This document shows, piece by piece, positions 1 through 8,491 of a DNA stretch of 64,000 bases; position 1 is the first letter of the stretch, and each line of letters begins with the position of its first letter. The position numbers were made by a program, and so were the translations under genes. Source of the DNA: Bacillus smithii (GTDB lineage Bacteria; Bacillota; Bacilli; Bacillales; DSM-4216); the NCBI RefSeq assembly GCF_001050115.1, contig NZ_CP012024.1, positions 2,832,001-2,896,000 on the forward strand, given 5' to 3'. The notes beneath the pieces are model-generated. The model saw only the letters and a list, made by a program, of their open reading frames with translations, did not search any database and was not told where the DNA came from.

Positions 1-710
1 CCTACCATCAGACTGAACAAAGCGATAAACACAATGGCCATCCCGAAAATCAGCAGCTTCATGCCAAGGAAGCTGTGAAATCGTTTAAACATGGCTTCAA
101 ATAACAAAATCAAGTTTTCTCGAATCTTGCGGATGTTTACTTTAATGTACAAGTATATAGCATACACAAGACCAATTACGACGCAGCCAATGATCATATA
201 TAATTTGGCCTCTTGATGAAATTGCTCCCATTTTGGGCCGAAAATTTTTCCCAAAAAAATGAACGTCCCTACCCACAGAAACACGCCGATATACGCAAAA
301 ACAACAAAAGATCGAAAAGGCAAGCGGGTGATTCCCGAAAATAAACTAGTCACATGACGAACGCCGGGAATAAAAAAAGAAAATAACAATAATCTTCTTC
401 CGTATTTTTGATTCCATCTTGAAATTCTTTCTATTTTCTCCGGTCCTAAATGAAACTTGCTTCCATATTTATAGAAAAAAGGGGCTCCCAATTTAAATCC
501 AATCCAATAGGAAATCGTGACTCCTACAATTCCCCCCAAGCCCCCAAAAAGGACAGCGAGAGCAAAATGGACTTTTCCTTGATAAGCAAGAAAACCGACA
601 TAGCTCATAAGAATTTCGTTCGGGACAGGAACAATGATCAGCTCCAGCATTAACGAAAAGAAAAGGACGATGTATCCATATTGATCGATTAAATGGATCA
701 ATAAGTGCAA
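1..710 (-). CDS. DedA/SNARE-associated family membrane protein (C-terminus cut by window edge)
   Basis: About 236 codons of an integral membrane protein are visible and the reading frame runs off the left edge. Translation starts at a TTG codon (708-710) preceded at good spacing by a GGAGGAG ribosome site. The visible protein begins with a hydrophobic segment, then a re-entrant-type stretch with P-V-P-N-E and a G-G-L-G-G-I-V-G loop, a charged loop (Y-G-S-K-F-H), an F-x-P-G-V-R-H motif and further hydrophobic segments. The F-x-P-G-x-R motif is the hallmark of the DedA family, membrane proteins now linked to lipid flipping and envelope homeostasis. Several Bacillus paralogues exist (YngC, YbfM, YkoX), so no symbol is given. 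The family call is firm; the transported substrate is not known from the sequence. Confidence 0.85.
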   Translation of the reverse strand, partial: MHLLIHLIDQYGYIVLFFSLMLELIIVPVPNEILMSYVGFLAYQGKVHFALAVLFGGLGGIVGVTISYWIGFKLGAPFFYKYGSKFHLGPEKIERISRWNQKYGRRLLLFSFFIPGVRHVTSLFSGITRLPFRSFVVFAYIGVFLWVGTFIFLGKIFGPKWEQFHQEAKLYMIIGCVVIGLVYAIYLYIKVNIRKIRENLILLFEAMFKRFHSFLGMKLLIFGMAIVFIALFSLMV

Positions 711-888
711 CTTTGAACTCCTCCTGATTTTGAAGCATTCTATCGTAAAAGACTTTTCATTATTCCCAAAAGTTCAGCTTCTTTTACAATCCAATGATCG
801 GATAAACCGCCCCTCTCCATCACATCGATTTTTTATCATCATTCCTGCGTCACATTTCTTCTGTCACCGGTTTTGGTGGGAATTTTAT

Positions 889-1488
889 CTATTTCGAAAC
901 AAATCGGTTTCCACTTACCCAGAATCGCCATGGGTAGTCTTTAGCTTCTCCCGTATTTTCGATGCCGATTCTCTTTCCTTGTGAAATTGCCACAGGTTCA
1001 AATCCTTTTGCAATAAACAAGGGAGGTTTTTGAAGAGGACGGCCATAGTCTGCCATTGTAATCCCTAAAGCCTTCGTCAATTTGCCGGGGCCGTTTGTCA
1101 GCTGGCGCACGTCCTTAATCTTGCTTCTTCTTTGAAACATCAAATCGATGCCTTCATAAGGTTCAAGTGCACGAACCAGCACCGCTTCCGGCTGTTCTTT
1201 GCCGCCGCTTACTACATTAAACAAACAATGGGTATGCATCACGTATGTATAAGCCACCCCGGCTTCATGAAACATAATCTCCGTCCGTTTTGTCCTCCTG
1301 TTGCCATAGCTGTGGGCTGCGCGGTCTGTCGGACCCATATATGCTTCCGTCTCTACAATAAAGCCAGAGGCTATTCCCTCTTCCGTCTCTTTTACAAGCA
1401 GACAGCCAAGCAAGGCTTTTGCCAATTCAAGGGTCGGCTTCTGGAAAAATTCTATCGGCAATGGTTGATACTTCATATGCCCTTCCAT
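889..1488 (-). CDS. DNA-3-methyladenine glycosylase (AAG/MPG family)
   Basis: Base excision repair enzyme that removes alkylated purines such as 3-methyladenine. The 199-aa product has the family signatures: V-E-T-E-A-Y-M-G-P near the N-terminus, A-A-H-S-Y-G, M-F-x-E-A-G-x-A-Y-T-Y, and N-G-P-G-K-L-T-K-A-L-G in the middle, and ends near the usual bacterial family length of about 195-200 residues. A longer frame extends upstream, but the ATG at 1486-1488 has a GGAGG eight bases ahead, so this start is preferred over the upstream ATG codons. An in-frame ATG at 1474-1476 is the only other reasonable start. It is a single-gene unit; the upstream bases hold terminator-like hairpins. Confidence 0.92.
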   Translation of the reverse strand: MEGHMKYQPLPIEFFQKPTLELAKALLGCLLVKETEEGIASGFIVETEAYMGPTDRAAHSYGNRRTKRTEIMFHEAGVAYTYVMHTHCLFNVVSGGKEQPEAVLVRALEPYEGIDLMFQRRSKIKDVRQLTNGPGKLTKALGITMADYGRPLQKPPLFIAKGFEPVAISQGKRIGIENTGEAKDYPWRFWVSGNRFVSK

Positions 1489-1574
1489 TTCTTTTTCCTC
1501 CACTTTGCTGTTATTCCTAGCTTTCATGATAATATTATCGAAATACCTTTCTCTTTTCATTACAAAGAAAAAAC

Positions 1575-1669
1575 CTAAAAAAAGCAAGGCGCCTGCCTTT
1601 AAAACGCCTTGCTTCAGAATGTAGACAAAAGGCATCCGATTGGGCATAACCGGACGCCTTTTTGTCTAC
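1575..1669 (-). terminator. Two consecutive hairpins, minus-strand terminator for the antitoxin transcript
   Basis: Stem AAGCAAGGCG/CGCCTTGCTT (1582-1614) is followed on the minus strand by seven T residues. A second hairpin with arms near GTAGACAAAAGGC (1621-1669) lies just before it in the minus-strand direction. Related copies of both hairpins occur at 2808-2849 and 3050-3083. Confidence 0.7.
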
Positions 1670-1823
1670 ACTCTCTGAGGCCGCATCAAACTTAATCAGT
1701 CTTCAATACAGCCGAGGATAATTTTTCAAACAAAAAGTATTTACAATGTTATAACAATGTAATAACATATAACTAGAGAATAGAGTCTGCCCGCCCCCTA
1801 TTCTCATGAATTCGTACAGGTTT

Positions 1824-2048
1824 CTACTTCCTTGTTATGTCAAAATATTTTTCCACAACGTCTATCACTCGTGATTCAAAATCACTATTGATAGGCGTGA
1901 TTTTTTTGTTTCTTAGTACGATCTCACCTTTGTCTTTTCGCAACTCGACTTCAACGGTGTCGCCCTCATTTAATTGTATTTCTTTCAGCATATCAGCAGG
2001 CAAATTGACACCTAATGAGTTGCCGATCCTTCTGATTTTTCTTTCCAT
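1824..2048 (-). CDS. AbrB/MazE-type antitoxin-like DNA-binding protein
   Basis: A 74-aa protein whose first ~45 residues form a SpoVT-AbrB swapped-hairpin domain: R-R-I-G-N-S-L-G-V-N-L-P followed by N-E-G-D-T-V-E-V-E-L. This fold binds operator DNA and is common in antitoxins of type II toxin-antitoxin pairs, where the C-terminal tail (here N-S-D-F-E-S-R-V-I-D-V-V-E-K-Y-F-D) normally wraps the toxin. No toxin gene is readable on either side: about 150 bp downstream carries only short frames before terminator hairpins, and upstream there is no convincing coding region. It may be an orphan antitoxin or a stand-alone regulator. The start ATG is preceded by a GGTGGTGAT sequence. Confidence 0.75.
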   Translation of the reverse strand: MERKIRRIGNSLGVNLPADMLKEIQLNEGDTVEVELRKDKGEIVLRNKKITPINSDFESRVIDVVEKYFDITRK

Positions 2049-2601
2049 TCAATCACCACCAGCCTTTATTATAGCAATTTCGCCCGCTTAATATGCCAGA
2101 GACCATAATCATGCACAATTCCTCTGAAATTATTAAAGGGACTATCATCAGCCCCTTCCAAAATAGCAGCTTATGACAATAATGGAATTTGATATTGGAT
2201 CCCTTTTTTATTGCCATCACAAACGTCCGAAAGAGGGTAGAATTCATAAAATAAAGGGGATTCGTTCCCCCCTTAATGCAAAAAATATTAAGAAAATACA
2301 CATAACAATAATAGATCTGTTATATTGTGAGTAGGGAAAACGGAAATAAAAGAACTAGAAAGTTAAGAGAAAATGATTGCAACGATCCATTTCAATGTTA
2401 CCAAATCGGAACTTTAAGAAAGAGAGCATATACCAGAATGGTTAAAAAATGACTATTCTTATTGGGAAAAAGTTGTTTTTGATAAAAATTTTCCTTGTAT
2501 TTTGAAACTGCTGCTGATAAAAAGGGATTTTTAAGGGGTCTGATAGGGACATGAAACATGAGGGGACAATTAAAAAAAATTGCAATAGGATGGCGAACAG
2601 G
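2049..2601. other. Intergenic stretch without a supported gene
   Basis: I see no open frame with a credible ribosome site and no family resemblance here. There is a short GGGG/CCCC hairpin near 2255-2275. The base composition is AT-rich, as expected of intergenic or decayed sequence. Confidence 0.5.
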
Positions 2602-2760
2602 ATGAATAAAAACACTTTAAGCCAAATTTCATTTGTATTGTCCGGCATTTCAGTCCTTATATTCGGAATTATCAAAAGACAAGGACTGACAGCATGGGGG
2701 CTTTTTGTTTTGTTCTTTGTTATAGCGATTTTGCTTCGAAACTATGACAAAAAACGATGA
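2602..2760 (+). CDS. Small two-helix membrane protein, unknown function
   Basis: A 52-aa product starting M-N-K-N-T-L-S with two hydrophobic segments (roughly residues 6-22 and 28-44) separated by a K-R-Q-G turn and ending in the basic tail Y-D-K-K-R. That is a typical two-pass small membrane protein. Longer in-frame starts at 2551 and 2590 exist; the ATG at 2602 is preferred because the extra residues are polar and the hydrophobic core begins shortly after it, but the ribosome site (AGGA, 11 bases upstream) is weak. A hairpin followed by T residues lies just downstream (2808-2849). No family is recognised. Confidence 0.5.
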   Translation: MNKNTLSQISFVLSGISVLIFGIIKRQGLTAWGLFVLFFVIAILLRNYDKKR

Positions 2761-2807
2761 GCAATAAAAAATGACCAGAAATCAAAGCATTATCCTTCCA
2801 GAGTATA

Positions 2808-2855
2808 GACAAAAGGCATCTGAATGGACATATTCGGATGTCTTTTGTCATTTTC
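2808..2855 (+). terminator. Terminator hairpin after the small membrane protein gene
   Basis: Arms GACAAAAGGCATC (2808-2820) and GATGTCTTTTGTC (2837-2849) pair with one G-T pair and extend inward through CTGAAT/ATTCGG, followed by ATTTTC. It is a diverged copy of the hairpin at 1621-1669. Confidence 0.65.
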
Positions 2856-3013
2856 ATGCTTTTAAAGATGGCGGTCAGACCAAAAAGTTTATTTTATGCT
2901 ATTACCGGACTTTTCGATGATCGGCAAGCCACCTTATTCACATTCATCGCAGCAAAAGTATCTTTGCCAGCATTTCATCCATCTCTATTTTTTAATGACA
3001 CACAAAAAAGCTA

Positions 3014-3083
3014 TCGGCAAATCCCGGTTTCGGATTTGCCGACAAACGAAAAGCAAGGCGCCTTTAAAACACCTTGCTTTTTT
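3014..3083 (-). terminator. Double terminator downstream of tRNA-Lys
   Basis: Two hairpins follow the tRNA in its direction of transcription. The first has arms around AAAGCAAGG/CCTTGCTTT (3050-3080) with TTTCGTTT after it; the second has perfect 11-bp arms TCGGCAAATCC/GGATTTGCCGA (3014-3042) followed on the minus strand by a T-run. Confidence 0.7.
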
Positions 3084-3094
3084 GGACTTTATAA

Positions 3095-3167
3095 TGGGGC
3101 ATGCAGGGTTCGAACCTGCGACCTGCTGATTAAGAGTCAGCTGCTCTCCCAACTAAGCTAATGCCCC
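3095..3167 (-). tRNA. tRNA-Lys (anticodon CTT)
   Basis: The minus strand folds into a complete 73-nt cloverleaf. The acceptor arm is GGGGCAT paired with ATGCCCC plus discriminator A. The D arm has AGCTTAGTTGGGAGAGC. The anticodon stem GCTGA/TCAGC encloses loop CTCTTAA with anticodon CTT (plus-strand 3132-3134), and the T arm contains GGTTCGAACCC. CCA is not encoded. Confidence 0.97.
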
Positions 3168-3244
3168 GTCTTCTTAAGAACATCTATTATACTACCATAA
3201 TTTACTTTATAAATCAAGCCTTTACGGATGAAAGTTTTACCTTA

Positions 3245-3331
3245 AAAAATCCGGGGAGCGCGAATGTTCCGATATGGATTGAATCGACATCAAGAGAAGG
3301 CAACCGCTGATTCATACGGAACGCTCCCCTT
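3245..3331 (-). terminator. Terminator of the efe operon
   Basis: Downstream of efeU the minus strand reads AGGGGAGCGTTCCG, a long loop, then CGGAAC...CGCTCCCC followed by GGATTTTTT. The outer arms and inner GTTCCG/CGGAAC arms pair, and the T-run fits a rho-independent stop for the three-gene operon. Confidence 0.6.
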
Positions 3332-3337
3332 ATTAGG

Positions 3338-5089
3338 TTAAGCCGCCTTCTCACTTTTACGGTTTGATTTCTCTACCCAGTAAGCCGCTCCTGCAATGAG
3401 GACAACCAGCACAATCTGCGGAAGGATCGTTTCCATTGTCGGATAAAAACCGATCCATTCAATATTAGGCAAAGATGCCAAAGTATGCGCCGGAAGCAAC
3501 TTGGCAACTTGCAAGGCATGGACGCTTACTCCGAGAATTTTAAACGATAAAAAGTAAATCAGCACAGTAGCAACCAAGAAAAACGGTCGAACCGGGATTT
3601 TGACGCTGAAATGAATAATCAAAAACCCAACGATGAACAAGATGACCAACGCTATTCCGATTCCTGCCAGCAATCGGCCGACACTCATCGAAGGAGCCAT
3701 CCCAACATAAAAAATGATGGTTTCTGCTCCTTCTCTAAAAATAGCCAGAAAGCTGATCAACGACATCGTCCAAAGACGGCCGCCTTCAAGCGCTTGATTC
3801 ATTTGCTGCTGAATATATTGATTCCATTGACGAACATTGGACTTATTATGCAGCCATGCCCCCACCGTCAACATCATCACAACGGCCGCGATTCCGGCAA
3901 ACCCTTCAATATACTCACGGCTGGAAGCACCTGTCATTTTGGAAAAGGCCAAACTTAACACGATCGCAAACAATGCACTGGCGAGAATACCAGCGCCGGC
4001 CCCTCCCCATATCCATTTTTGTTTTTCCGCCTGATTCGTTTTTTTCAAAAAGGCGACAAGAGCCGCAATCACAAGCAATGCTTCCATGCCTTCACGCAGC
4101 AAAATCAAAGCGGCATCCCAAATGCTGTAGCTTGTTTGTTTCATTAGAGACTCGAGGCGGGAATGTAAGTCATTGATGATGGCTTCTGCCTTATGGATAT
4201 CACCGCTGTTGGAGCTTAAAATACTGACTGCCGCCGGTACTTTCGTCTCCATATCATTGTACAATGCAGCGTCCCGAGTTTGAACTTCCCCTTCTACCAT
4301 CGGCCAAATCGTTAAAACCTCATTTAAGGAGGAAACGGCCTTTGATTTATCATCCTTTTGGATCGCTTGGACACTATCCTTTAATAGTCGGTTTAAATCA
4401 GAAAGAGTATACTCTTTTGAGTTCGTTTTGGCGGACGCCTTTCCGGATAAAAAGTCATCAACCGATTGTTTCAATGACTGAAGGCTGTCTGTTGCCTTTT
4501 TTTGATCCACTGGCTCTTGGGTAAGAGCAATTCGCAAAAAGGACATATTTTTTTCGATTTCTCCATAAGAGGCAACACTTTGTTGTCGAACAGCCATTTC
4601 CGCCTCTCGATTCCATACGGTCTCAAATTGGCGATATTGATTATAGGCTTGTTCCCATTTTTTACTTTCAATCAAAGTTTTCATTTGTTCCATCATCGGC
4701 TGCAGTTGACGGACTTTATCTTTTTCTTCCTCTTTATTGCCTTTTGATTGCTGTTCTTCCAAAAGAATCAGCTGGCTTGATAAAGCGGAGAGAGCATGAC
4801 GGAGATCCCCTGCATTTTTTTCGTGTAAAGCTTTTTTCGCCTTTTCCAATTCTTGGTTGATCCGCTTTACCTGTTTGCCGCTTGGTTTTTGAAGCGTATT
4901 CCATTCTTGCTCAAATTGCTGGATATCCTTTTGAATGACATCCCAGTCAGCTGATGATTGCGTATGCGTTAACGCATCACCGATAGGAACATACAATTCA
5001 TCATACCCTTTCTCGGCATAAGCAGGAGAAATCTTTAGAAAACAAACCAATATGCCGATCACGACGATGATGATGTGAGATCGTTTCAA
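3338..5089 (-). CDS. efeU: EfeU/FTR1-family iron permease with large extracytoplasmic domain
   Basis: Membrane permease of the EfeUOB elemental/ferric iron uptake system. The 583-aa product has a signal peptide (residues 1-25, ending S-P-A-Y-A), a long charged, helical extracytoplasmic region to about residue 320, then about seven membrane segments. The two iron-binding R-E-x-x-E motifs of the FTR1/EfeU family are both present: R-E-G-M-E at 332-336 and R-E-G-A-E at 452-456. The N-terminal domain makes it longer than the ~280-aa E. coli EfeU, as is usual in Gram-positive homologues. It is the last gene of the efeO-efeB-efeU set, 30 bp after efeB, so it should share the Fur-controlled promoter at 7355-7383. 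Confidence 0.93.
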   Translation of the reverse strand: MKRSHIIIVVIGILVCFLKISPAYAEKGYDELYVPIGDALTHTQSSADWDVIQKDIQQFEQEWNTLQKPSGKQVKRINQELEKAKKALHEKNAGDLRHALSALSSQLILLEEQQSKGNKEEEKDKVRQLQPMMEQMKTLIESKKWEQAYNQYRQFETVWNREAEMAVRQQSVASYGEIEKNMSFLRIALTQEPVDQKKATDSLQSLKQSVDDFLSGKASAKTNSKEYTLSDLNRLLKDSVQAIQKDDKSKAVSSLNEVLTIWPMVEGEVQTRDAALYNDMETKVPAAVSILSSNSGDIHKAEAIINDLHSRLESLMKQTSYSIWDAALILLREGMEALLVIAALVAFLKKTNQAEKQKWIWGGAGAGILASALFAIVLSLAFSKMTGASSREYIEGFAGIAAVVMMLTVGAWLHNKSNVRQWNQYIQQQMNQALEGGRLWTMSLISFLAIFREGAETIIFYVGMAPSMSVGRLLAGIGIALVILFIVGFLIIHFSVKIPVRPFFLVATVLIYFLSFKILGVSVHALQVAKLLPAHTLASLPNIEWIGFYPTMETILPQIVLVVLIAGAAYWVEKSNRKSEKAA

Positions 5090-5119
5090 AATATCATCTC
5101 CTCATTTCCAAACGAGACT

Positions 5120-6427
5120 CTATTCAAACAGAGACTCTCCGATATAGCCGCCTTTTTTTACACCGGGGAAGCAGGCAAAAATGGCGCTTCCGCGATGGGT
5201 AATATATTCGTTTAATTTGTCGTTTTGAGAAAGCCTGGATTGAATGGGAATAAATTGCCGGCTAGGCTTGCGTTGGTAGCACATAAAGAGCAAGCCTGCG
5301 TCCAAACTTCCGGTTTTTGGATCCATCCCGTCGGCATAAGAATACGAACGACGCAAAATTTTTTCCGTTCCGTCATGATGCGCCAGCCGAACATGTGAAT
5401 CGACCGGAATGTAATATTGACCATCCGGCCGTTTTTTCTTTAAATCAAGAGGATCGAATTCATCTTTTTGGCCAAGCGGAGCCCCGCTTGCTTTATGACG
5501 GCCAAAAGTCTCTTCCTGGTCGCGCAAACTGGACCTGTCCCATACTTCAATATGCATTTGAATTCTTCTGACGACTAAATAAGATCCGTTGATTAGCCAA
5601 TTAGGCCCGTCTCCCGGCTGAACCCATACATACCGATTCATTTCTTTTGCATTGTGCACATCCGGATTGACCGTTCCATCTTTAAATCCAAATAAATTCC
5701 GCGGCGTATCTTTTTTGGAAGAAGCCGCTTGCTTGGAACGCTGAAATCCGGCTTGCGCCCAGCGGATCGTCGCTTTGCCGCGGGCGATTCTGACCAAATT
5801 TCGAACCGCATGGAAGGCCACTTGGGCGTCGTCTGCGCATGCCTGAATGCATAAATCTCCTCCGCACCATTTCTCATCCAACGCATCGAGAGGAAACTTC
5901 GGCAGTTCTTTTAATTCTCCGGGTTGCTTACGCTTTAAGCCAAAGCAATCCTTTCCATCTTTTACAAAAAGCGTGGGCCCCACACCAAAGGTAATCGTTA
6001 AATTAGAAGGCGAAAGCTCCTCTGCTTCTCCTGTATCTTTAGGGGGCAAAAAGTCGTTGCCGGAATTCTCTCCGACCGGCTTTCCGGCCGTCATCAACGC
6101 AGCGGCTTTCGTCCAATCTTGAAAGAGATCAATTAATTCTGATCGGCTCTCAGCTGTTACATCCATTGCAGCAAAGTACACATGATTTTGCATTGGTGTC
6201 GCAATTCCTGCTTGATGGGCACCATAAAAAGGAACGGTTTCGTCCTCTTTATCTTCTTCGGCCGCTTCCGGGAATAAGTTCGTCATCGTGAGCAGACTTC
6301 CGGCGCCGCTAGCCCCAAGCGCAAGGCCAATTCCTCCGGCTCCCGCTATTTTCAGCATATCTCTGCGGGAAATCTGCTTAGACAAAAAAGTTGGTTCTTC
6401 CGGTTGTTTCTTCGATTGTTCCGTCAT
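5120..6427 (-). CDS. efeB: EfeB, Tat-exported DyP-type heme peroxidase/deferrochelatase
   Basis: 435-aa secreted heme enzyme of the EfeUOB system, thought to oxidise iron or act on heme-bound iron outside the membrane. The N-terminus carries a twin-arginine signal (S-R-R-D-M-L-K, arginines 21-22) followed by a G/A-rich hydrophobic stretch, so it should be exported folded by Tat. The DyP-family G-x-x-D-G motif is visible as F-G-F-K-D-G-T at residues 246-252, and H-V-R-x-A-H-H follows in the C-terminal half where the proximal heme histidine is expected. Its ATG overlaps the efeO stop by one base (TAATG), indicating translational coupling. The homologue in B. subtilis is YwbN, a classic Tat substrate. 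Confidence 0.94.
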   Translation of the reverse strand: MTEQSKKQPEEPTFLSKQISRRDMLKIAGAGGIGLALGASGAGSLLTMTNLFPEAAEEDKEDETVPFYGAHQAGIATPMQNHVYFAAMDVTAESRSELIDLFQDWTKAAALMTAGKPVGENSGNDFLPPKDTGEAEELSPSNLTITFGVGPTLFVKDGKDCFGLKRKQPGELKELPKFPLDALDEKWCGGDLCIQACADDAQVAFHAVRNLVRIARGKATIRWAQAGFQRSKQAASSKKDTPRNLFGFKDGTVNPDVHNAKEMNRYVWVQPGDGPNWLINGSYLVVRRIQMHIEVWDRSSLRDQEETFGRHKASGAPLGQKDEFDPLDLKKKRPDGQYYIPVDSHVRLAHHDGTEKILRRSYSYADGMDPKTGSLDAGLLFMCYQRKPSRQFIPIQSRLSQNDKLNEYITHRGSAIFACFPGVKKGGYIGESLFE

Positions 6428-7281
6428 TATGATTCCTCCACAACAATGCCCATTTTGGAAAGAGGCTCTGCCAGTGCATCAATCGCTTGGCTTAATTCTT
6501 TTACCTCTGCGGACGTTAACTCAGTGTATGGAACATATCCGTCGCCTTTTTTATGCTGATTGAGCAATTGGTTGACTTGATCAAAATGACTTCCGATTTC
6601 ATCCGAAAGCTTCTTGTCTTTTTTCTCTAAAGCAGGCTTCAGCAACTCATAAATTTTTTCAGCTCCTTGGACATTTGCGGCAAAATCGTATAAATCAGTA
6701 TGGGAATAGCGATCTTCTTCCCCCGTTACTTTCGATGTCGACACTTCATTCAATAAATCAACCGCACCGGTAATTAATATGTCCGGCGTCACTTTGACCG
6801 TTTCTACTTTGGCACGCAGCAATTTTACATCTTTCAACAATTGGTCTGCATATTGCTCATAGCCAACTGTCGTGTTCTCTTTCCACAAACCTTTTTCAAT
6901 TCGATGGAATCCCCGCCATTCCGATGCCGGAACATCTCCTTCACGGGCGTCAATTTCAGGATCGAGGTCTCCAAATACTTCTGCAATCGGTTCTGACCGC
7001 TCATAATGCATCCGAGCCAGCGGATAAATTTGTTTTGCCTTTTCTATGTCACCGCTTTTGACAGCGTTTGTAAATTGTTCCGTGTCTTTTACAAGTTCAT
7101 CTATTTCTCCAATGGCATAGCCACGATACTCTTTTGTGACTTGCGCCAATTCTTTTGACTGCTGCGTTGAAGCACTTTTGTCCGTCTTCTTAGGCTCAGA
7201 GTCTGTTTTAGAAGATTGAGAACAGCCGAATAACAGGCTGGATGATAACAATGTCACGAATGCAGCTTTCCAAATTTTCAC
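6427..7281 (-). CDS. efeO: EfeO/EfeM iron-binding lipoprotein (imelysin/M75-like)
   Basis: Extracytoplasmic iron-binding partner of EfeU and EfeB. A GTG start (7279-7281) is chosen because AGGAGG lies at proper spacing and because it places a signal peptide at the very start; the upstream ATG would add 14 unlikely residues. The signal ends in a lipobox L-F-G-C with lipidated Cys20. The mature part holds the M75/imelysin-like helical domain with H-Y-E-R-S-E and, further on, W-R-G-F-H-R-I-E-K-G-L-W, typical of EfeO. It is the first gene of the operon, directly behind a Fur-box promoter, and its stop codon overlaps the start of efeB. Confidence 0.92.
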   Translation of the reverse strand: MKIWKAAFVTLLSSSLLFGCSQSSKTDSEPKKTDKSASTQQSKELAQVTKEYRGYAIGEIDELVKDTEQFTNAVKSGDIEKAKQIYPLARMHYERSEPIAEVFGDLDPEIDAREGDVPASEWRGFHRIEKGLWKENTTVGYEQYADQLLKDVKLLRAKVETVKVTPDILITGAVDLLNEVSTSKVTGEEDRYSHTDLYDFAANVQGAEKIYELLKPALEKKDKKLSDEIGSHFDQVNQLLNQHKKGDGYVPYTELTSAEVKELSQAIDALAEPLSKMGIVVEES

Positions 7282-7353
7282 TTTTCTTTTTCCTCCTCCA
7301 TAGATGAATATGTATTCTATCAATCGAATAAAATATCAAACCGTTACAAATGT

Positions 7354-7383
7354 ATTATATATAATAATGAGAATCATTTTCAA
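7354..7383 (-). promoter_or_regulatory. Sigma-A promoter with overlapping Fur box for efeOBU
   Basis: On the minus strand a -35 box TTGAAA (7378-7383) and -10 box TATAAT (7354-7359) are 18 bases apart. TGAGAATCATTTTCA (7368-7382) overlaps the -35/spacer and differs from the Bacillus Fur 7-1-7 consensus TGATAATnATTATCA at two positions. Iron-replete repression of the iron uptake operon is expected. Confidence 0.85.
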
Positions 7384-7509
7384 TACTATTTTCATTCATT
7401 TTTCACAAAAATCCAACAAAAAGAGAAAAAACCAATTATTTGTCTGAAAAATAAAACTGTTTTACAATAGAATTAGATTCATATAATCGACATGGTAGGA
7501 GGGGTCCCT

Positions 7510-8097
7510 ATGGGGAAAACGGAAGTCGTACGTCAGCCGGAATACGAAATTGATTCTGTATTTTTAGAGCGCTGGTCTCCACGTTCATTTTTAGAAAAAG
7601 AGGTGCCGGAAGATATCCTGCTTAGCCTGTTTGAAGCGGCACGATGGGCGCCGTCTGCTTTCAACCTTCAACCATGGCGCTTCATTCTGGCTCGGACTAA
7701 AGAAGACCGTGAAAAATTCATGACGTTCATCGGTGAATTTAACCAAACTTGGTGCAAAAAAGCTCCCGCATTCGCTTTGATTATCTCTCAATTGACTAGT
7801 GAAAGGGGCAATATCGGTTCTCACGCTTTCGACGCAGGCGCCGCTTGGGGTTATTTATCCTTGGAAGCAACGAGAAAAGGCTTGATTACGCATCCGATGA
7901 CAGGAATTGATTTTGACAAAGCTCGTGAAGTATTGAATATTCCGGAAGACTATGCGATCGATGCTCTTATCGCCATTGGCTATCAAGGAGAAAAGGAAGC
8001 TTTGCCGCTACACTTGCAAGAAAGAGAAGTGCCATCCACTCGCCGGCCTGTGAAAGAATCCATCTTTGAAGGCAGCTTTGGCGAACCGCTTAAATAA
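7510..8097 (+). CDS. Nitroreductase-family FMN oxidoreductase
   Basis: 195-aa nitroreductase-fold protein, probably an NAD(P)H-dependent FMN enzyme acting on small oxidised substrates (nitro compounds, quinones or aldehydes). The N-terminal signature R-W-S-P-R-S-F (FMN phosphate contact), E-A-A-R-W-A-P-S-A-F-N-L-Q-P-W-R-F and the later G-A-A-W-G-Y-L-S-L-E-A-T-R-K-G motif match the family. A longer frame starts at 7492, but AGGAGGGG sits seven bases before the ATG at 7510, so that start is used. It is monocistronic, divergent from the efe operon and followed by a strong hairpin at 8294-8335. The substrate is not predictable. Confidence 0.88.
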   Translation: MGKTEVVRQPEYEIDSVFLERWSPRSFLEKEVPEDILLSLFEAARWAPSAFNLQPWRFILARTKEDREKFMTFIGEFNQTWCKKAPAFALIISQLTSERGNIGSHAFDAGAAWGYLSLEATRKGLITHPMTGIDFDKAREVLNIPEDYAIDALIAIGYQGEKEALPLHLQEREVPSTRRPVKESIFEGSFGEPLK

Positions 8098-8293
8098 GCA
8101 GTGGTGTACCTCTTATCTTTCACACATCGTACATATCTGTTACGTTTCTTTGATCGTTTTTATTGTTTTTTCTGGCGTTTTCGTTTTAATCGAATACGCC
8201 AAGAGCTAAGCGGTCGAGTATAGGTTCGATCGTTTTATCGTGTGATTACAAGCTATTTTGAATGAATATTGAACGATTTTTTCTCGCAAAAAA

Positions 8294-8337
8294 ACGGTGC
8301 CCCGGAAGTCAGTTAGATAACCCGGGGCACCCTTTTT
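8294..8337. terminator. GC-rich terminator hairpin
   Basis: GGTGCCCCGG pairs with CCGGGGCACC around a ~16-base loop and is followed by CTTTTT on the plus strand, with A-rich sequence before it, so it can stop transcription from both sides (nitroreductase from the left and the small lysine-rich gene from the right). Confidence 0.8.
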
Positions 8338-8491
8338 AATGTAAATCTTTTTATAGTATGATCGCGAATTTCATTCGCTTTCCGCGAGCGAACCGCAGCC
8401 TTCTCGCTCGTCCCTCGCTGCTAGGTATCGCCTAGTCTTGCTTTTCCCGCAGGAGTCTCGCCCATTTTGAGATCGTCACATTAAAATGTAC

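Noticed and set aside
1132-1578. 148-codon plus-strand ORF
   Set aside because: It is antisense to the 3-methyladenine glycosylase gene, lacks a ribosome site and has composition typical of shadow frames.
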